A stretch of 64,000 nucleotides of DNA, from the NCBI RefSeq assembly GCF_030866745.1, contig NZ_CP133016.1, positions 62,001 through 126,000 of the forward strand, written 5' to 3'. The translations under genes were made by a program, and so were the position numbers. The DNA comes from Sphingomonas flavescens. GTDB taxonomy: Bacteria; Pseudomonadota; Alphaproteobacteria; Sphingomonadales; Sphingomonadaceae. The notes below the pieces were generated by a model. It was not told where the DNA came from, searched no databases, and was given only the letters and a program-made list of their open reading frames with translations. This document shows, piece after piece, positions 1 to 9,734 of this stretch. Position 1 is the stretch's first letter, and the number at the start of each line of letters is the position of its first letter.

Positions 1-27
1 ATTCGCGCATTTCGGCCATTGCGGGTT

Positions 28-1422
28 TCACTGTTGTAAGTAGCGGCGTTTCAGAAGGTCGAAGGTTGCGCGCAGGCCAAGCGCGTCACCGCCCTTGGGA
101 CGCCCGGGCTTGGGCTGGTCGCGCCACGCATAAGTGTCGAAGTGCGCCCATTCTGTTCCGTCCGGAACGAAGCGCTTGAGGAACATGGCGGCGGTAATGC
201 AGCCGGCCATCGGCGTGTTCGAGGAGTTGGCGAAATCGGCGACGTCGCTTTTCAGCATTTCCTCGTAGGGGTCCCACAACGGCATGCGCCACAGCGGGTC
301 TTCGACGTCGCGAGCGGATTGCGCGAAACTTGAGGCCAAGTCCTCATCATTGGCAAAGAGGGCGGGCAGCTCGGGGCCGAGCGCGACGCGCGCGGCGCCG
401 GTTAGCGTGGCGAAGTCGACGATCAGTTTCGGTTCGCCTTCACCGGCGAGGGTCAAGGCGTCGGCAAGGATCAGGCGTCCTTCCGCATCGGTGTTGTCGA
501 TTTCGACGAACAAACCCTTGCGCGATTTGATGATGTCGCCCGGGCGGAAGGCGTCGCCGCCGACCGCATTCTCGACGGCGGGGATCAGCAAGTGAAGGTG
601 GACGGGAAGCTTGGCGCCGATGATGAGGCGGGCGAGGGCGAGGGCATGCCCTGCGCCGCCCATGTCCTTCTTCATCAAACGCATGCCGGCGGCAGGCTTG
701 AGGTCAAGGCCGCCGCTGTCGAAGCATACGCCTTTGCCGACGATTGCGACACGCGGGTGATCGGGCTTGCCCCAGTGAAGCTCGATCAGGCGCGGCTCGC
801 GGCCCGCGCCGGCTGCCCGGCCGACCGCGGCAATCAACGGGAAGCCCTCGTCAAGCGAGCAGCCATTAGTCACTTCGACCCGGGCGCCCGATGCCGACGC
901 AAGATCGCGGACGGCCTGCTCGAGCTCGGCAGGGCCGAGGTCGCCAGCGGGCGTGTTGACGAGATCGCGGACGAGCGCGGTAGCCTCGGCGAGCCGGACG
1001 CCCTCGTCGATGTGCGCGGCGTCGCCGGTCAGCAACACCCGCGGTCCTCTCTCCCCATCCTCCGCCTTTGACCGATAGGTGTCGAAGCGGTGCTGGCCGA
1101 GGAGCCAGCCGAGCGCAGCCGCGCTAGGGTCGCCTTCAGCAAGCTTGTAGGTGCCCGCGGGCAGGTCTTCCGCGAGTTTGGCGAGACACCAGGGCGAGAG
1201 GTTCCGCGAGTCCTTGACGCCTGCGGCGACCTCGAACTCGCTGCCCCGGGAAAGGGTGACGAAACTGCCGGGCCTGCCGGTGAAGCGTTGCGCTTCGACG
1301 ACCACGCGATCGTCGGCGGACCTGCGCTTCAGCCATTCGGCGAGGCCGTCCTTGTCGACGAGATGGATGATACGGGCTGGCTGGCCGCGGTCGGCGGCGA
1401 TGAGGCTCGCGAAATCGGTCAT
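28..1422 (-). CDS. Leucyl aminopeptidase family protein (peptidase M17)
   Basis: This 464-residue protein is a cytosolic dinuclear-metal aminopeptidase of family M17, which removes N-terminal residues from peptides. The family signature NTDAEGRL is present at residues 310-317, and the metal-ligand region with KGVCFDSGGLDLKP lies upstream of it. The length is slightly below the usual 480-500, and the N-terminal macro-like domain is less conserved than the catalytic half. I chose the second in-frame ATG because the protein then begins MTDFASL. An ATG three codons earlier is equally possible, since neither has a clear ribosome binding site. The gene reads away from its neighbours and appears monocistronic. 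Family assignment is secure; the natural substrate is not shown by the sequence. Confidence 0.93.
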   Translation of the reverse strand: MTDFASLIAADRGQPARIIHLVDKDGLAEWLKRRSADDRVVVEAQRFTGRPGSFVTLSRGSEFEVAAGVKDSRNLSPWCLAKLAEDLPAGTYKLAEGDPSAAALGWLLGQHRFDTYRSKAEDGERGPRVLLTGDAAHIDEGVRLAEATALVRDLVNTPAGDLGPAELEQAVRDLASASGARVEVTNGCSLDEGFPLIAAVGRAAGAGREPRLIELHWGKPDHPRVAIVGKGVCFDSGGLDLKPAAGMRLMKKDMGGAGHALALARLIIGAKLPVHLHLLIPAVENAVGGDAFRPGDIIKSRKGLFVEIDNTDAEGRLILADALTLAGEGEPKLIVDFATLTGAARVALGPELPALFANDEDLASSFAQSARDVEDPLWRMPLWDPYEEMLKSDVADFANSSNTPMAGCITAAMFLKRFVPDGTEWAHFDTYAWRDQPKPGRPKGGDALGLRATFDLLKRRYLQQ

Positions 1423-1474
1423 CGCGCCCATCTAGGGCGCCAAAGCAGCCACCGCCAGCCGGGCGGACGCGGTC

Positions 1475-1795
1475 CTAAGCCGGCGTGTTGGCGCGCGGCG
1501 TGGATTCGGAGCTGGTCAGGGCAAGCGCGATCAGGCCGAACCATAGCGCCAGCGGGAGAACTTCGCCCGTAAGCGAGAGACCGGGAGCCGCCGCGGCGTG
1601 AGCTGGGGGCGGCGGTGGGACGTCGCCGGGCTGGGCGGCGGCATTCGCACCACCGAGGGCCGTCGCGCGAGCCGGGCCAAGAACGCTCAGCACCATCCAG
1701 GCATTCGGTGCGGGAGAGGGGGCAGCCACCGCCGCGGTCGAGCCGATCAACATCGACAGCGCTGCCGCGATTGCCAACTTTCCGCCTGTCCGCAT
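1475..1795 (-). CDS. Hypothetical secreted or membrane-anchored protein
   Basis: This 106-residue protein starts with a typical signal peptide (MRTGGKLAIAAALSMLIGS, cleavage probably after AVAA). It has a low-complexity Pro/Ala middle and one hydrophobic segment near the C terminus (about residues 78-95). The ATG was preferred over an upstream GTG because GGAG lies nine bases before it. I do not recognise the family. The layout of signal sequence plus C-terminal membrane segment suggests a small envelope protein. It lies 52 bp upstream of the M17 peptidase gene on the same strand and could share its transcript. Confidence 0.55.
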   Translation of the reverse strand: MRTGGKLAIAAALSMLIGSTAAVAAPSPAPNAWMVLSVLGPARATALGGANAAAQPGDVPPPPPAHAAAAPGLSLTGEVLPLALWFGLIALALTSSESTPRANTPA

Positions 1796-1889
1796 GATCA
1801 ACAACTCCACAATCGCCTGCCCGTGTATCGCAGGCTATGGCGCCAAAACACAAGAGGGGTAAGCTTAACGCCGGCGACTGACGAAAGCG

Positions 1890-3239
1890 TTAAGCGGGGA
1901 TGCCGAACAGATCGTGCTCGTCCGCTTCCTCGACGTGAACCGCGACGATGGCACCGGGCTCCAGTCCACTTGCGTCGCGCAGGTGCACCTCACCGTCGAT
2001 TTCCGGTGCGTCGGCCTTGGAGCGGCCGGTCGCGCCACCTTCGTCGTCGACGGCGTCGATGATCACATCGATTATAGAGCCGACCTTCGCTTCGAGCTTT
2101 TCCGCCGAGATGCGCGCCGAAACTTCCATCACGCGGCGGTAGCGATCTTCCTTGACGTCCTCGGGGACGTGGTCAGGCAATGCGTTTGCGGATGCACCTT
2201 CGACCGGCTCGAACCGGAAGGCGCCGACGCGGTCGAGCCGGGCTTCTTCCAGCCAGCTGATGAGATATTCGAAGTCCTCTTCAGTTTCGCCGGGGAAGCC
2301 GACGACGAAGGAGCTGCGGATCGCGATTTCGGGGCAGACCGAGCGCCAGCCGCGGATTCGTTCAAGCACCTTGGCGTCATTCGCCGGGCGGCGCATCGAA
2401 CGCAGCACCTTGGGGCTGGCATGCTGGAAGGGGATATCGAGGTAGGGCAGGATCAGGCCCTCCGCCATCAGCGGAATCACCTGATCGACGTGCGGGTAGG
2501 GATAAACGTAGTGGAGCCGCACCCAAGGAGTCTGTCCGTCGGGCGTGCGCAACATGCCGAGCTCACGCGCCAGGTCCGTCATGTGAGGGCGCACTTCGCG
2601 GCCGTGCCACTGGCGGACGTCATTACGGATGTCGACGCCGTAGGCCGAGGTGTCCTGGCTGATGACCAGCAGTTCCTTCGTGCCGGCGGCGATCAGCTTC
2701 TCGGCCTCGCGAAGGACGGCGTCGGGGCGGCGGCTGACGAGATCGCCACGCAGCGATGGGATGATGCAGAAGGCGCAGCGGTGATTGCAGCCTTCCGAGA
2801 TCTTCAGATAGCTGTAGTGGCGCGGCGTCAGCTTGAGTCCGGCCTCCGGCACCAGGTCAATGAACGGCGAGGGGATCGGCGGCGCGGCCTCGTGAACGGC
2901 GGCGACAACCTCTTCATATTGGTGCGCGCCGGTGATCGCGAGCACGTTGGGGAAGCGGTTGCGGATGACCTCGGCTTCCTTGCCCATGCAGCCGGTGACG
3001 ACCACGCGGCCGTTCTCGGCGATGGCCTCGCCGATCGCTTCGAGGCTCTCTTCCTTGGCGCTGTCGAGGAAGCCGCAGGTGTTGACGAGCACGACGTCCG
3101 CGCCGGCGTAATCGGGCGACATGTCGTAACCTTCGGAGCGCAGCTTGGTCATGATCCGCTCGCTGTCGACCAGGTTCTTGGGACAGCCGAGCGAGACCAG
3201 GCCCACGCGCGGGGGCTTTGGAAGAGTGATTGCGTTCAT
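1890..3239 (-). CDS. rimO: Ribosomal protein S12 methylthiotransferase RimO
   Basis: RimO is a radical-SAM enzyme that adds a methylthio group to a conserved aspartate of ribosomal protein S12. The 449-residue protein has the N-terminal MTTase domain (beginning with [11 protein letters not shown]). The radical-SAM cluster cysteines are C151, C155 and C158 in [10 protein letters not shown], and a C-terminal TRAM-like region follows. The length matches the family. The start was set at the ATG before [12 protein letters not shown]; the open frame continues 23 codons upstream without family similarity. MiaB is the close alternative, but the C-terminal half and the [12 protein letters not shown] motif favour RimO. 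The next gene upstream on this strand, the K+ channel, ends 55 bp before this start. Confidence 0.95.
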   Translation of the reverse strand: MNAITLPKPPRVGLVSLGCPKNLVDSERIMTKLRSEGYDMSPDYAGADVVLVNTCGFLDSAKEESLEAIGEAIAENGRVVVTGCMGKEAEVIRNRFPNVLAITGAHQYEEVVAAVHEAAPPIPSPFIDLVPEAGLKLTPRHYSYLKISEGCNHRCAFCIIPSLRGDLVSRRPDAVLREAEKLIAAGTKELLVISQDTSAYGVDIRNDVRQWHGREVRPHMTDLARELGMLRTPDGQTPWVRLHYVYPYPHVDQVIPLMAEGLILPYLDIPFQHASPKVLRSMRRPANDAKVLERIRGWRSVCPEIAIRSSFVVGFPGETEEDFEYLISWLEEARLDRVGAFRFEPVEGASANALPDHVPEDVKEDRYRRVMEVSARISAEKLEAKVGSIIDVIIDAVDDEGGATGRSKADAPEIDGEVHLRDASGLEPGAIVAVHVEEADEHDLFGIPA

Positions 3240-3294
3240 CGGAAGATCGCCGCCCATATAGGAACTTTCGGGCGAAATCGAGGCCGCCTGGAGC

Positions 3295-4116
3295 CTAGGC
3301 CTGCGCAACGCGCTTTGAGGCTCCAGCGAGCAGCTTGGCGCTGACCGTGATCGGGTTGATCACCGTCGTCGCGCCGGCATGACTGGCAATATCTTCATTA
3401 TCCTCGGCGCTGATGCTGACCGCGATCGCCAGATCATGCGCCAGTGCGCGTGCGGTGAGCACGATGAGGATCGAGGTGTCATCGCGCCCGGCGGCGGCGA
3501 CGAGATTGGCGGCGCGTTCCACGTGCACAGCGCTGAGCACGTTGTTGTCGGTCGCATCGCCTTGCACGACCGCCAGCCCCATTTCGCGCGCTACGTCGCA
3601 GGCTTCCTCATTGCAGTCGATCGCGACAATCTGGTCGAGTGAAACGCCGTCGTCGAGCAACTGACGGGCAACGGTACTGCCAGTGCGGCCAAAGCCGGCC
3701 AGCACCACATGATTGCGCAATGTCCCTTGGATCTTTCGCATTCGGAAGCGCTCCCAGCTCCGTTTGAAGATGATGTCCACGGCGGTGCCGAGAAAGATGA
3801 GCCAGATGAACAGCCGGATCGGCGTCAGGAAGAACGCGTCGATAAGCCGAGCCCGCTCTGTTACTGGGACAATGTCGCCATAGCCCACCGTGGTGACCGT
3901 GATCATCGTGAAATACATGACGTCGGCGACGCTCATGTGCCCGTCGATATTGTCGCGCAGCCCCGCGCGGTCGAACCACAATGTGCAGAACGCCGCGATA
4001 AGCAGGCCAAGCGCAAGCGATGCGCGGAACGTCAGCGTGCGCCAGGGGCTGCCGCCAGCTTTCCTGCTCAGCAGAATCTTGGCCGCGCCCAGTGATGCGT
4101 GCGTGCGGTCGTTCAT
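3295..4116 (-). CDS. Potassium channel with TrkA-N (RCK) domain
   Basis: This 273-residue inner-membrane protein has two transmembrane helices around a pore loop carrying the K+ selectivity filter TVGYGD (residues 76-81). A cytoplasmic NAD-binding TrkA-N domain begins at GFGRTG (141-146). This is the Kch/MthK-like two-helix plus RCK design, in which nucleotide or ion binding to the RCK domain gates the pore. The ATG gives a basic N-terminal tail of about 28 residues before the first helix. The divergent gene ugd starts 73 bp away, so the two share a promoter region. The TrkA-C domain found in many relatives is absent, and the protein ends soon after the Rossmann fold. Confidence 0.9.
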   Translation of the reverse strand: MNDRTHASLGAAKILLSRKAGGSPWRTLTFRASLALGLLIAAFCTLWFDRAGLRDNIDGHMSVADVMYFTMITVTTVGYGDIVPVTERARLIDAFFLTPIRLFIWLIFLGTAVDIIFKRSWERFRMRKIQGTLRNHVVLAGFGRTGSTVARQLLDDGVSLDQIVAIDCNEEACDVAREMGLAVVQGDATDNNVLSAVHVERAANLVAAAGRDDTSILIVLTARALAHDLAIAVSISAEDNEDIASHAGATTVINPITVSAKLLAGASKRVAQA

Positions 4117-4188
4117 CGCGACCGCAACGGCTGGTGTTGCTCGAAGTTGCTGGTTAAGGCCCGCGGCTTCGGATTTGGAGGTTCTTGC

Positions 4189-5511
4189 ATGCGTATCGCG
4201 ATGATCGGCACCGGCTACGTCGGACTCGTTTCCGGCGCCTGCTTCGCCGATTTCGGGCACCGTGTCTGCTGTGTTGACAAGAATAGCAGCAAAATCGACG
4301 GACTTCATCGCGGGATCATGCCGATCTGGGAGCCTGGTCTGGACGGGCTGGTCAAATCCAATGTCGACCGTGGTCGCCTGACCTTCACCACGGACACCGT
4401 GGAGGGGGTCAAGGATGCCGAGGCGGTGTTCATCGCGGTCGGCACCCCGGCCCGTCGCGGCGACGGTCATGCCGATCTGACCTATGTGTTTGAGGCCGTC
4501 CGCGAACTGGCAAAGGTCATCAAGCCGGGCACCGTCATCGTCACGAAATCAACGGTGCCGGTGGGAACGGGCGACAAGATCGAGGCGATCCTTCGCGAAG
4601 AAGGGGCCACCGACGTCTCGGTGGCGTCGAACCCCGAGTTTTTGCGGGAAGGCGCGGCGATTGCCGACTTCAAGCATCCCGACCGCATCGTCGTGGGGGC
4701 GGAGGATGACCGGGCGCAAAACGTGTTGCGCGAAATCTACCGCCCCCTGTTTCTCAACCGCGCGCCGATCCTGATCACCGGGCGACGCACCGCCGAGCTG
4801 ACGAAATATGCGGCGAACGCGTTCCTGGCGGTGAAGATCAGCTTCATCAACGAGATCGCGGACCTGTGCGAAGCCGTCGACGCCGACGTCCAGGACGTCG
4901 CGCGTGGGATTGGCCTCGACAACCGCATCGGCCCTAAATTCCTGCATGCCGGCCCGGGCTACGGCGGCAGCTGCTTCCCGAAAGATACGCTGGCGCTGCT
5001 GCAAACCGCCGACGAAGCAGGCGTGGACCAACGGATCGTGCGCACCACTGTCGGCGTGAATGACGACCGCAAGCAGCAGATGGTCGAGCGCGTCCAAAAG
5101 GCGCTCGGTGGCGATGTGTCGGGTAAGCGTGTTGCGGTGCTGGGATTGGCGTTCAAACCCAACACCGACGACATGCGCGACGCGCCGTCGATCCCGATCG
5201 TGAAAGCACTGCTGGACCGCGGGGCGACGGTCAGTGCGTTCGATCCGGTCGCGCGACACCAGGCGGAGCCGCTGCTGCCCGGGATCGAATTTGCGGACGA
5301 TGCCTACGCCGCGGCCAAGGGCGCCGACGCCCTCGTCATCGTGACCGAGTGGGACGAATTCCGCGCACTCGACCTGGACCGCGTCGCGGCATCGCTGAAC
5401 GGCAAGATCCTCGTCGACTTGCGCAACGTTTACGATCGCGCCGACGCGGAGCAGGCAGGGCTGACCTACTACAGCATCGGGCGCGGAAAGCCGGCGTTTC
5501 CGGGGGCTTAA
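4189..5511 (+). CDS. ugd: UDP-glucose 6-dehydrogenase
   Basis: This 440-residue enzyme oxidises UDP-glucose twice to UDP-glucuronate, a precursor of acidic exopolysaccharides. The NAD-binding GTGYVG motif is at residues 7-12 and the catalytic cysteine is C262 in the GYGGSCFPKD motif. The C-terminal UDP-binding domain is complete. The start ATG has GGAG eight bases upstream; the frame stays open 30 codons further but that part is antisense to the channel gene. It is followed 42 bp later by a sugar-phosphate transferase, which supports an exopolysaccharide role. The rest of such a cluster is not in the window. Confidence 0.95.
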   Translation: MRIAMIGTGYVGLVSGACFADFGHRVCCVDKNSSKIDGLHRGIMPIWEPGLDGLVKSNVDRGRLTFTTDTVEGVKDAEAVFIAVGTPARRGDGHADLTYVFEAVRELAKVIKPGTVIVTKSTVPVGTGDKIEAILREEGATDVSVASNPEFLREGAAIADFKHPDRIVVGAEDDRAQNVLREIYRPLFLNRAPILITGRRTAELTKYAANAFLAVKISFINEIADLCEAVDADVQDVARGIGLDNRIGPKFLHAGPGYGGSCFPKDTLALLQTADEAGVDQRIVRTTVGVNDDRKQQMVERVQKALGGDVSGKRVAVLGLAFKPNTDDMRDAPSIPIVKALLDRGATVSAFDPVARHQAEPLLPGIEFADDAYAAAKGADALVIVTEWDEFRALDLDRVAASLNGKILVDLRNVYDRADAEQAGLTYYSIGRGKPAFPGA

Positions 5512-5553
5512 GGTCAGTATCGCGGACCGCTTCGCGCGCTATACCGAGCGGTG

Positions 5554-6897
5554 ATGAGAGTGCGCTCGCAAATCCGGAATCGTCGTCGGCCAGCGGTTCC
5601 CGCGCCGCACAACGACAACATCGCGGCGCGCCGTGAGAAAGCGTCGGGCCGAAGCTCATTGCTGATCCGCAAGCGGTTCCAATTTGCCGGGGCGCTGCTG
5701 CTGGGCGCGCTTATCCCATGGGTAGCGCGGGGACCGCTGCTCCCCGGCAGCATGTTCGAACCCGCGAGCCTTAATACGCTCGTGGGCAATCTCATCGCGG
5801 TATTGCTGGCGTTCTGGACGCGCCTGTCCATCGAAACCTATCCCGGTATCCGTCGCAGCGCGGTGATCCTGCCGGCCGCGCTCACCGGGCATGGCGTTGC
5901 CGTTGCCTGGTTCGTGCTGACGCGCTTTCCATACGACCGCGTCGGTCTCGCGGCCGGGTTCCTGCTGCACGTTAGCTGGCTCTACGTTCTGTACATTTTT
6001 GCCGAACGGAAAATTCGCCGACGGATTGCGATCGTGCCGTTCGGCAGCGTCGAAACGTTGCTTGCGATTGATGGCGTCGATTGGCGGATGCTGAAGCGGC
6101 CCAACCTCCACGATGCGCGGGCGTGCCACGCACTGGTTGCCGATTTCAGCGCCAAGCTGCCGGACGAATGGGAAGCTTTTTTGGCCGATGCCGCGCTCGC
6201 CGGTCGCATCGTCTATCAGGTCAAGCAATTGTCGGAATCGCTGACCGGCAAGGTCGAGCTTGAACATCTGTCCGAGAACAGCTTCGGATCGCTTCTGCCG
6301 GCGCGCGGATACTTTTATCTCAAGTCGTTGCTGGACGGGATATTCGCGCTCGCCGTTCTGCCGATTGTCGTTCCGCTCATGCTTGCTATCGGCCTGGTGA
6401 TCAGGCTCGACAGTGCAGGACCGGCGCTTTTCCGGCAGCGGCGCATCGGTCATGCCGGTCAGCCGATCACGATCTACAAGTTCCGCACGATGCGCACGGT
6501 GGGCGTGACAGGCGACCGGCAGCAGCTGATCACCAATGCCGCGGACGATCGCATAACCCGCGTCGGCCGAGTGCTGCGCACGCTGCGGATCGACGAACTG
6601 CCGCAGATCATCAATATCCTGAAGTGGGAAATGAGCTGGATTGGGCCGCGGCCTGAGGCCGGCTTGCTCTCGGACTGGTACACGAAGGAAATTCCCTTCT
6701 ACCGGTACCGGCATGTCGTGAAGCCTGGCATCAGTGGCTGGGCTCAGGTCAACCAGGGGCACGTCGACACGGTAGAGGACGTGCATCGCAAGCTGCAGTA
6801 CGACTTTTACTACATCAAATACTTTTCCCCTTGGCTCGACGTGCTGATCGTTTTCCGTACGATCAAGACGATGCTGACAGGCTGGGGTGCGAAATAG
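5554..6897 (+). CDS. Exopolysaccharide polyprenyl glycosylphosphotransferase
   Basis: This is an integral-membrane enzyme of the bacterial sugar transferase family (WbaP/WcaJ/ExoY type). It transfers a sugar-1-phosphate from a UDP-sugar to undecaprenyl phosphate, the first step of exopolysaccharide repeat assembly. The 447-residue protein has an N-terminal region with about four membrane segments. A CoA-binding-like linker follows, then the catalytic domain from about residue 255 with KSLLDGIFA, YKFRTM, DELPQ and the GPRPE motif. An ATG three bases after a GTG was chosen as start. It lies just downstream of ugd. Its last 35 bp overlap the convergent PAP2 gene. Which sugar is transferred cannot be read from the sequence. 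Confidence 0.9.
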   Translation: MRVRSQIRNRRRPAVPAPHNDNIAARREKASGRSSLLIRKRFQFAGALLLGALIPWVARGPLLPGSMFEPASLNTLVGNLIAVLLAFWTRLSIETYPGIRRSAVILPAALTGHGVAVAWFVLTRFPYDRVGLAAGFLLHVSWLYVLYIFAERKIRRRIAIVPFGSVETLLAIDGVDWRMLKRPNLHDARACHALVADFSAKLPDEWEAFLADAALAGRIVYQVKQLSESLTGKVELEHLSENSFGSLLPARGYFYLKSLLDGIFALAVLPIVVPLMLAIGLVIRLDSAGPALFRQRRIGHAGQPITIYKFRTMRTVGVTGDRQQLITNAADDRITRVGRVLRTLRIDELPQIINILKWEMSWIGPRPEAGLLSDWYTKEIPFYRYRHVVKPGISGWAQVNQGHVDTVEDVHRKLQYDFYYIKYFSPWLDVLIVFRTIKTMLTGWGAK

Positions 6898-7900
6898 GCT
6901 TCCAGTTCCACTCCCTAGGGAAGCTTTCCACGCGGCGAGTAACGATAAACCATATGGCCCAGATTGCCGCGCCGCCGATCAGATCCACAACGTAATGACC
7001 CCCGTAGAAGAGGGTGCCGGGCATCATGCAGGCAAACCACAGCAGTGCGACAGAGCGCATGACCGGCCGCGTGCGCCACATTGCGACGACCAGCAGTCCG
7101 ACAATGGTGTGGAACGAGGGGAAGGAGATGACGCCGTCGATCGCGCGCATTTGCAGGACCGGCGCTGCTCCCTGGTAGAATTCGTCGAAATGCGCCCAGA
7201 AGCCGCGCATCGCGCTGTCCGGAAGCAGCGCGAAGAAGGCTTTCGTTCCCCAAAGGCCCGCGCCTTTCGCAGGAAGGAAGGTAGCTACAAGACAGACGGT
7301 GAGCAGCGTGGCGACGAAGCAGGCGCTAGCCCGCCATGCTTCGACCCGGTCGCCGAGGAAGCTGAGAGCTAGCAGGCTTCCGAAGAAAATCTGCAACGTG
7401 TAATCATAGGCCGGCCACGTGATGGTGAATACGTCCGGTCCAAGACGCGCCATCTGTGTCGCAAGGTCGATGGTGTCCACACCAATCGCATGATCCATCC
7501 GGTGGAACATGCCGTCCGCGAGGGGGAAGTGGAGCGGCAGGGTCAGCATCGCCAGGGCGCCACAGGCCATTCCGCCCAACGCTGCAATGGCAACGGTGCC
7601 GAGCGCGTCGGCGATGCGGTGATGACCCGCCTGGTTCCACCACATACGTGAGACGAGCATCAGCGCCGCTAGTATCCAGCCCAAGACGTAGGTCCCACCC
7701 GGATCCAGCGATACGTCAACCTGCGTGTAGACCAGCAGCGCGAAGATGACGCTGGCGACTACGGCGGCAACGCCGCAAGCGCGGAGGCGAGTGACGACGG
7801 CGTGGTCGTTGGAGGCGGCCGAAATGGATGCATTGGCGGCGATCGGAGCTTCCGATCGGCCTGCTCCTTCCCAAGACCCCGATGACGCCACCCGGAACAC
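6863..7900 (-). CDS. PAP2-superfamily membrane phosphatase or phosphotransferase
   Basis: This 345-residue multi-span membrane protein has the C-terminal PAP2 signature: SFPSFHT at 259-265 and GGHYVVD at 300-306. These are the two histidine-bearing motifs of lipid-phosphate phosphatases and inositol-phosphoceramide-synthase-like enzymes. The long N-terminal part carries several extra helices, as in Aur1/Ipt1-like PAP2 proteins. That is suggestive because sphingomonads make sphingolipids, but a sphingolipid role is inference. Translation probably starts at a GTG with GAGG six bases upstream. The gene is convergent with the sugar transferase and overlaps it by 35 bp. Confidence 0.82.
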   Translation of the reverse strand: MFRVASSGSWEGAGRSEAPIAANASISAASNDHAVVTRLRACGVAAVVASVIFALLVYTQVDVSLDPGGTYVLGWILAALMLVSRMWWNQAGHHRIADALGTVAIAALGGMACGALAMLTLPLHFPLADGMFHRMDHAIGVDTIDLATQMARLGPDVFTITWPAYDYTLQIFFGSLLALSFLGDRVEAWRASACFVATLLTVCLVATFLPAKGAGLWGTKAFFALLPDSAMRGFWAHFDEFYQGAAPVLQMRAIDGVISFPSFHTIVGLLVVAMWRTRPVMRSVALLWFACMMPGTLFYGGHYVVDLIGGAAIWAIWFIVTRRVESFPREWNWKPISHPSLSASS

Positions 7901-7998
7901 CTACGCCTCGCTTACCAGGGCTCTGCGCGGAGCCCGATACCCGGCATTGGCGATCGCCATGCCTCCGGTGGTCGTGCCTAAGGCCGAAACCTGAAGAT

Positions 7999-9285
7999 TT
8001 AGCTGATGCTGCCTTGATGCGTTTTCGGTGCGGTCTCGCGCAGTAGGAGCATGACCGGAAGTACCGCGATCGCGACGATGGCGATCATCAGACCTGGCGC
8101 GCTGGTCCAGCCGGTTCGTTCGACGACAAGTTGCGCGACGTAGGGCGTGAGCCCGCCGAAAATTGCGGTCGCCATGGTGGCACCGAGGGCGAGGCCGGTA
8201 ATTCGCCCCTCCCCCGGAAATTGCTCGGCGGTAGCGACAGCGCCGACCGCACTGACCGCTCCGGCGAGGAGAGCGAGCACCAGCGCACCGGCCAGGGCGT
8301 GATTCGCCGTGCCGCCGGCCATCAGAGTGAACATCGTCGCGGGCAAGGCGGCGCTTCCAAGGCACAAAGTAACCAGCACTGGCTTGCGGCCGATGTGGTC
8401 GCTTAGCAGGCCGATCAGCGGCGTAACCAGGATCACCGCGACGGCCGCAATGGTAGACAACCACAGACTCTCACGCTCGCCCAGGTTTCCGGCCGATGTC
8501 AGAAACGACGGGACGTAAGTGATCCCGACGTAATAGGTGATCGACCCCAGTGCCGAGATCGCAAAACCTCGGGCAATCCCGGCGCGATGATGGCGGAGGG
8601 CGTGGCGGAACGGCAATTCGGGGACGGTTCCGGCTGCCTGCTGCCGAACGAACTCGGGACTTTCGTGCATCGTGGAGCGGGCGATCCAGACCGACGCGGC
8701 GAGGGCCGCGCCGACGAGGAACGGAATGCGCCAGCCCCAGTCGTCGAGCTTCGCAGCGGGCATCAGGCTGACGGTCAGCGCGGAGATGCCGACGGCGAGC
8801 AGGGCGCCCACTTCGCTGGCGGCGGAGGCCGAAGAGGCGATCAGGCCGCGGCGGTGTCTGGGGGCGCCTTCCAAAAGGTAGGCGACGACGCCGGTATACT
8901 CACCCCCGACCGAGAAACCCATAACGCACCGCAAGAGCAGCAGCAGCCAGCCTGCGGCAGGTCCGACCATGGCGTGGGTCGGAAGCAGGGCAGTGACAAG
9001 CATCGCCGCGGTCATCAGGGCGACCGACAGCAGCATCATGTGCCGGCGTCCGTACTTGTCGCCAATGTGGCTGAAGAACAAGGCACCGATCGGGCGCATT
9101 AGATAGGCGATGGCAAAGCCGCCGAGCGTCAACAGCAGGGAGCCGCTGCCGCCGCCGTAGAAGACCCGGGAAAGGACCGTCGCGAAGTAGAGATAAAGGG
9201 TGAAGTCATACCATTCGACGATGGTCGAGAACGCCGCCACCGCCAGGGAATGGGGCGGCAGGACTGGCGTTTCGCTAGGTCGCAT
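7999..9285 (-). CDS. MFS transporter, metabolite:H+ symporter type
   Basis: This 428-residue protein has twelve predicted helices and the motifs of the metabolite:H+ symporter branch (proline/betaine, alpha-ketoglutarate and dicarboxylate carriers): STIVEWYDFTLY near the N terminus, IGDKYGRR in loop 2-3, and GGEYTG in helix 4. The second-half loop reads LSDHIGRKP. The substrate is probably an organic acid or osmolyte; the sequence does not settle which. The ATG start lacks a strong Shine-Dalgarno sequence. The PAP2 gene lies 98 bp downstream on the same strand. Confidence 0.88.
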   Translation of the reverse strand: MRPSETPVLPPHSLAVAAFSTIVEWYDFTLYLYFATVLSRVFYGGGSGSLLLTLGGFAIAYLMRPIGALFFSHIGDKYGRRHMMLLSVALMTAAMLVTALLPTHAMVGPAAGWLLLLLRCVMGFSVGGEYTGVVAYLLEGAPRHRRGLIASSASAASEVGALLAVGISALTVSLMPAAKLDDWGWRIPFLVGAALAASVWIARSTMHESPEFVRQQAAGTVPELPFRHALRHHRAGIARGFAISALGSITYYVGITYVPSFLTSAGNLGERESLWLSTIAAVAVILVTPLIGLLSDHIGRKPVLVTLCLGSAALPATMFTLMAGGTANHALAGALVLALLAGAVSAVGAVATAEQFPGEGRITGLALGATMATAIFGGLTPYVAQLVVERTGWTSAPGLMIAIVAIAVLPVMLLLRETAPKTHQGSIS

Positions 9286-9384
9286 CGGGGCATCATCGGT
9301 GCCGTTTGCATTTCGTCAACTTCTGTAGCGGAACATTCGCATCGGTATGGAACGGTGGCAGTTGGACAATAAGGGGGTCGCCGC

Positions 9385-9549
9385 ATGAAATATTTTGGCA
9401 CCAAAGGTACCGTCGCCTCGGACGAAGATCGCGTCGCGCTCGATCGTCTCGCGGCCATCGCCAGCCGTTACCGGACGGAGCCGTCGGCCGACGCCGAACT
9501 TCCGCTCGATTTCAACGACGTGGAGGCGGAGCCCGACACCCGGCAATGA
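9385..9549 (+). CDS. Small hypothetical protein (54 aa)
   Basis: This short reading frame has a strong ribosome binding site (AAGGGGG seven bases before the ATG). It encodes an acidic 54-residue soluble protein beginning MKYFGTKG. Its stop codon overlaps the start of the following lipoprotein-like gene (ATGA), a typical sign of translational coupling. I recognise no domain. The evidence for a gene is the ribosome binding site, the coupling and the sharp boundary with the upstream MFS promoter region. It would be missed by length cut-offs. Confidence 0.5.
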   Translation: MKYFGTKGTVASDEDRVALDRLAAIASRYRTEPSADAELPLDFNDVEAEPDTRQ

Positions 9550-9734
9550 GCCGCGCCGCCGCGCTGCTCATTTTGCTCGCTGCCGGCGGTTGCAACGGGC
9601 GCACCGATCGCCATGCCCGGGGTTCAGTGACCGTACGCCTGCCGGCGGCGCGCCCGGCAGTGTCGGAACCCGGCTTCTCCTTCTCGAACTCGACCGCCAA
9701 CGCGGCGGATCAGGGCGCCGTCGAGCGGCATTGA
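9546..9734 (+). CDS. Small putative lipoprotein (62 aa)
   Basis: The frame begins inside the stop codon of the preceding gene (ATGA overlap). It encodes a 62-residue protein with an N-terminal hydrophobic segment ending in a cysteine (LLILLAAGGC). This resembles a lipoprotein signal, although alanine at position -3 of the lipobox is weak. The remainder is short and polar with no recognised domain. Its 3' end overlaps the convergent GAF gene by 25 bp. It is probably the second gene of a two-gene transcript with the 54-residue protein. Confidence 0.45.
   Translation: MSRAAALLILLAAGGCNGRTDRHARGSVTVRLPAARPAVSEPGFSFSNSTANAADQGAVERH

Noticed and set aside
1914..3344. Long plus-strand frame opposite rimO (476 codons)
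   Set aside because: It is antisense to a gene with complete family motifs, and its own translation shows no recognisable domain; such frames arise from GC-rich codon use.
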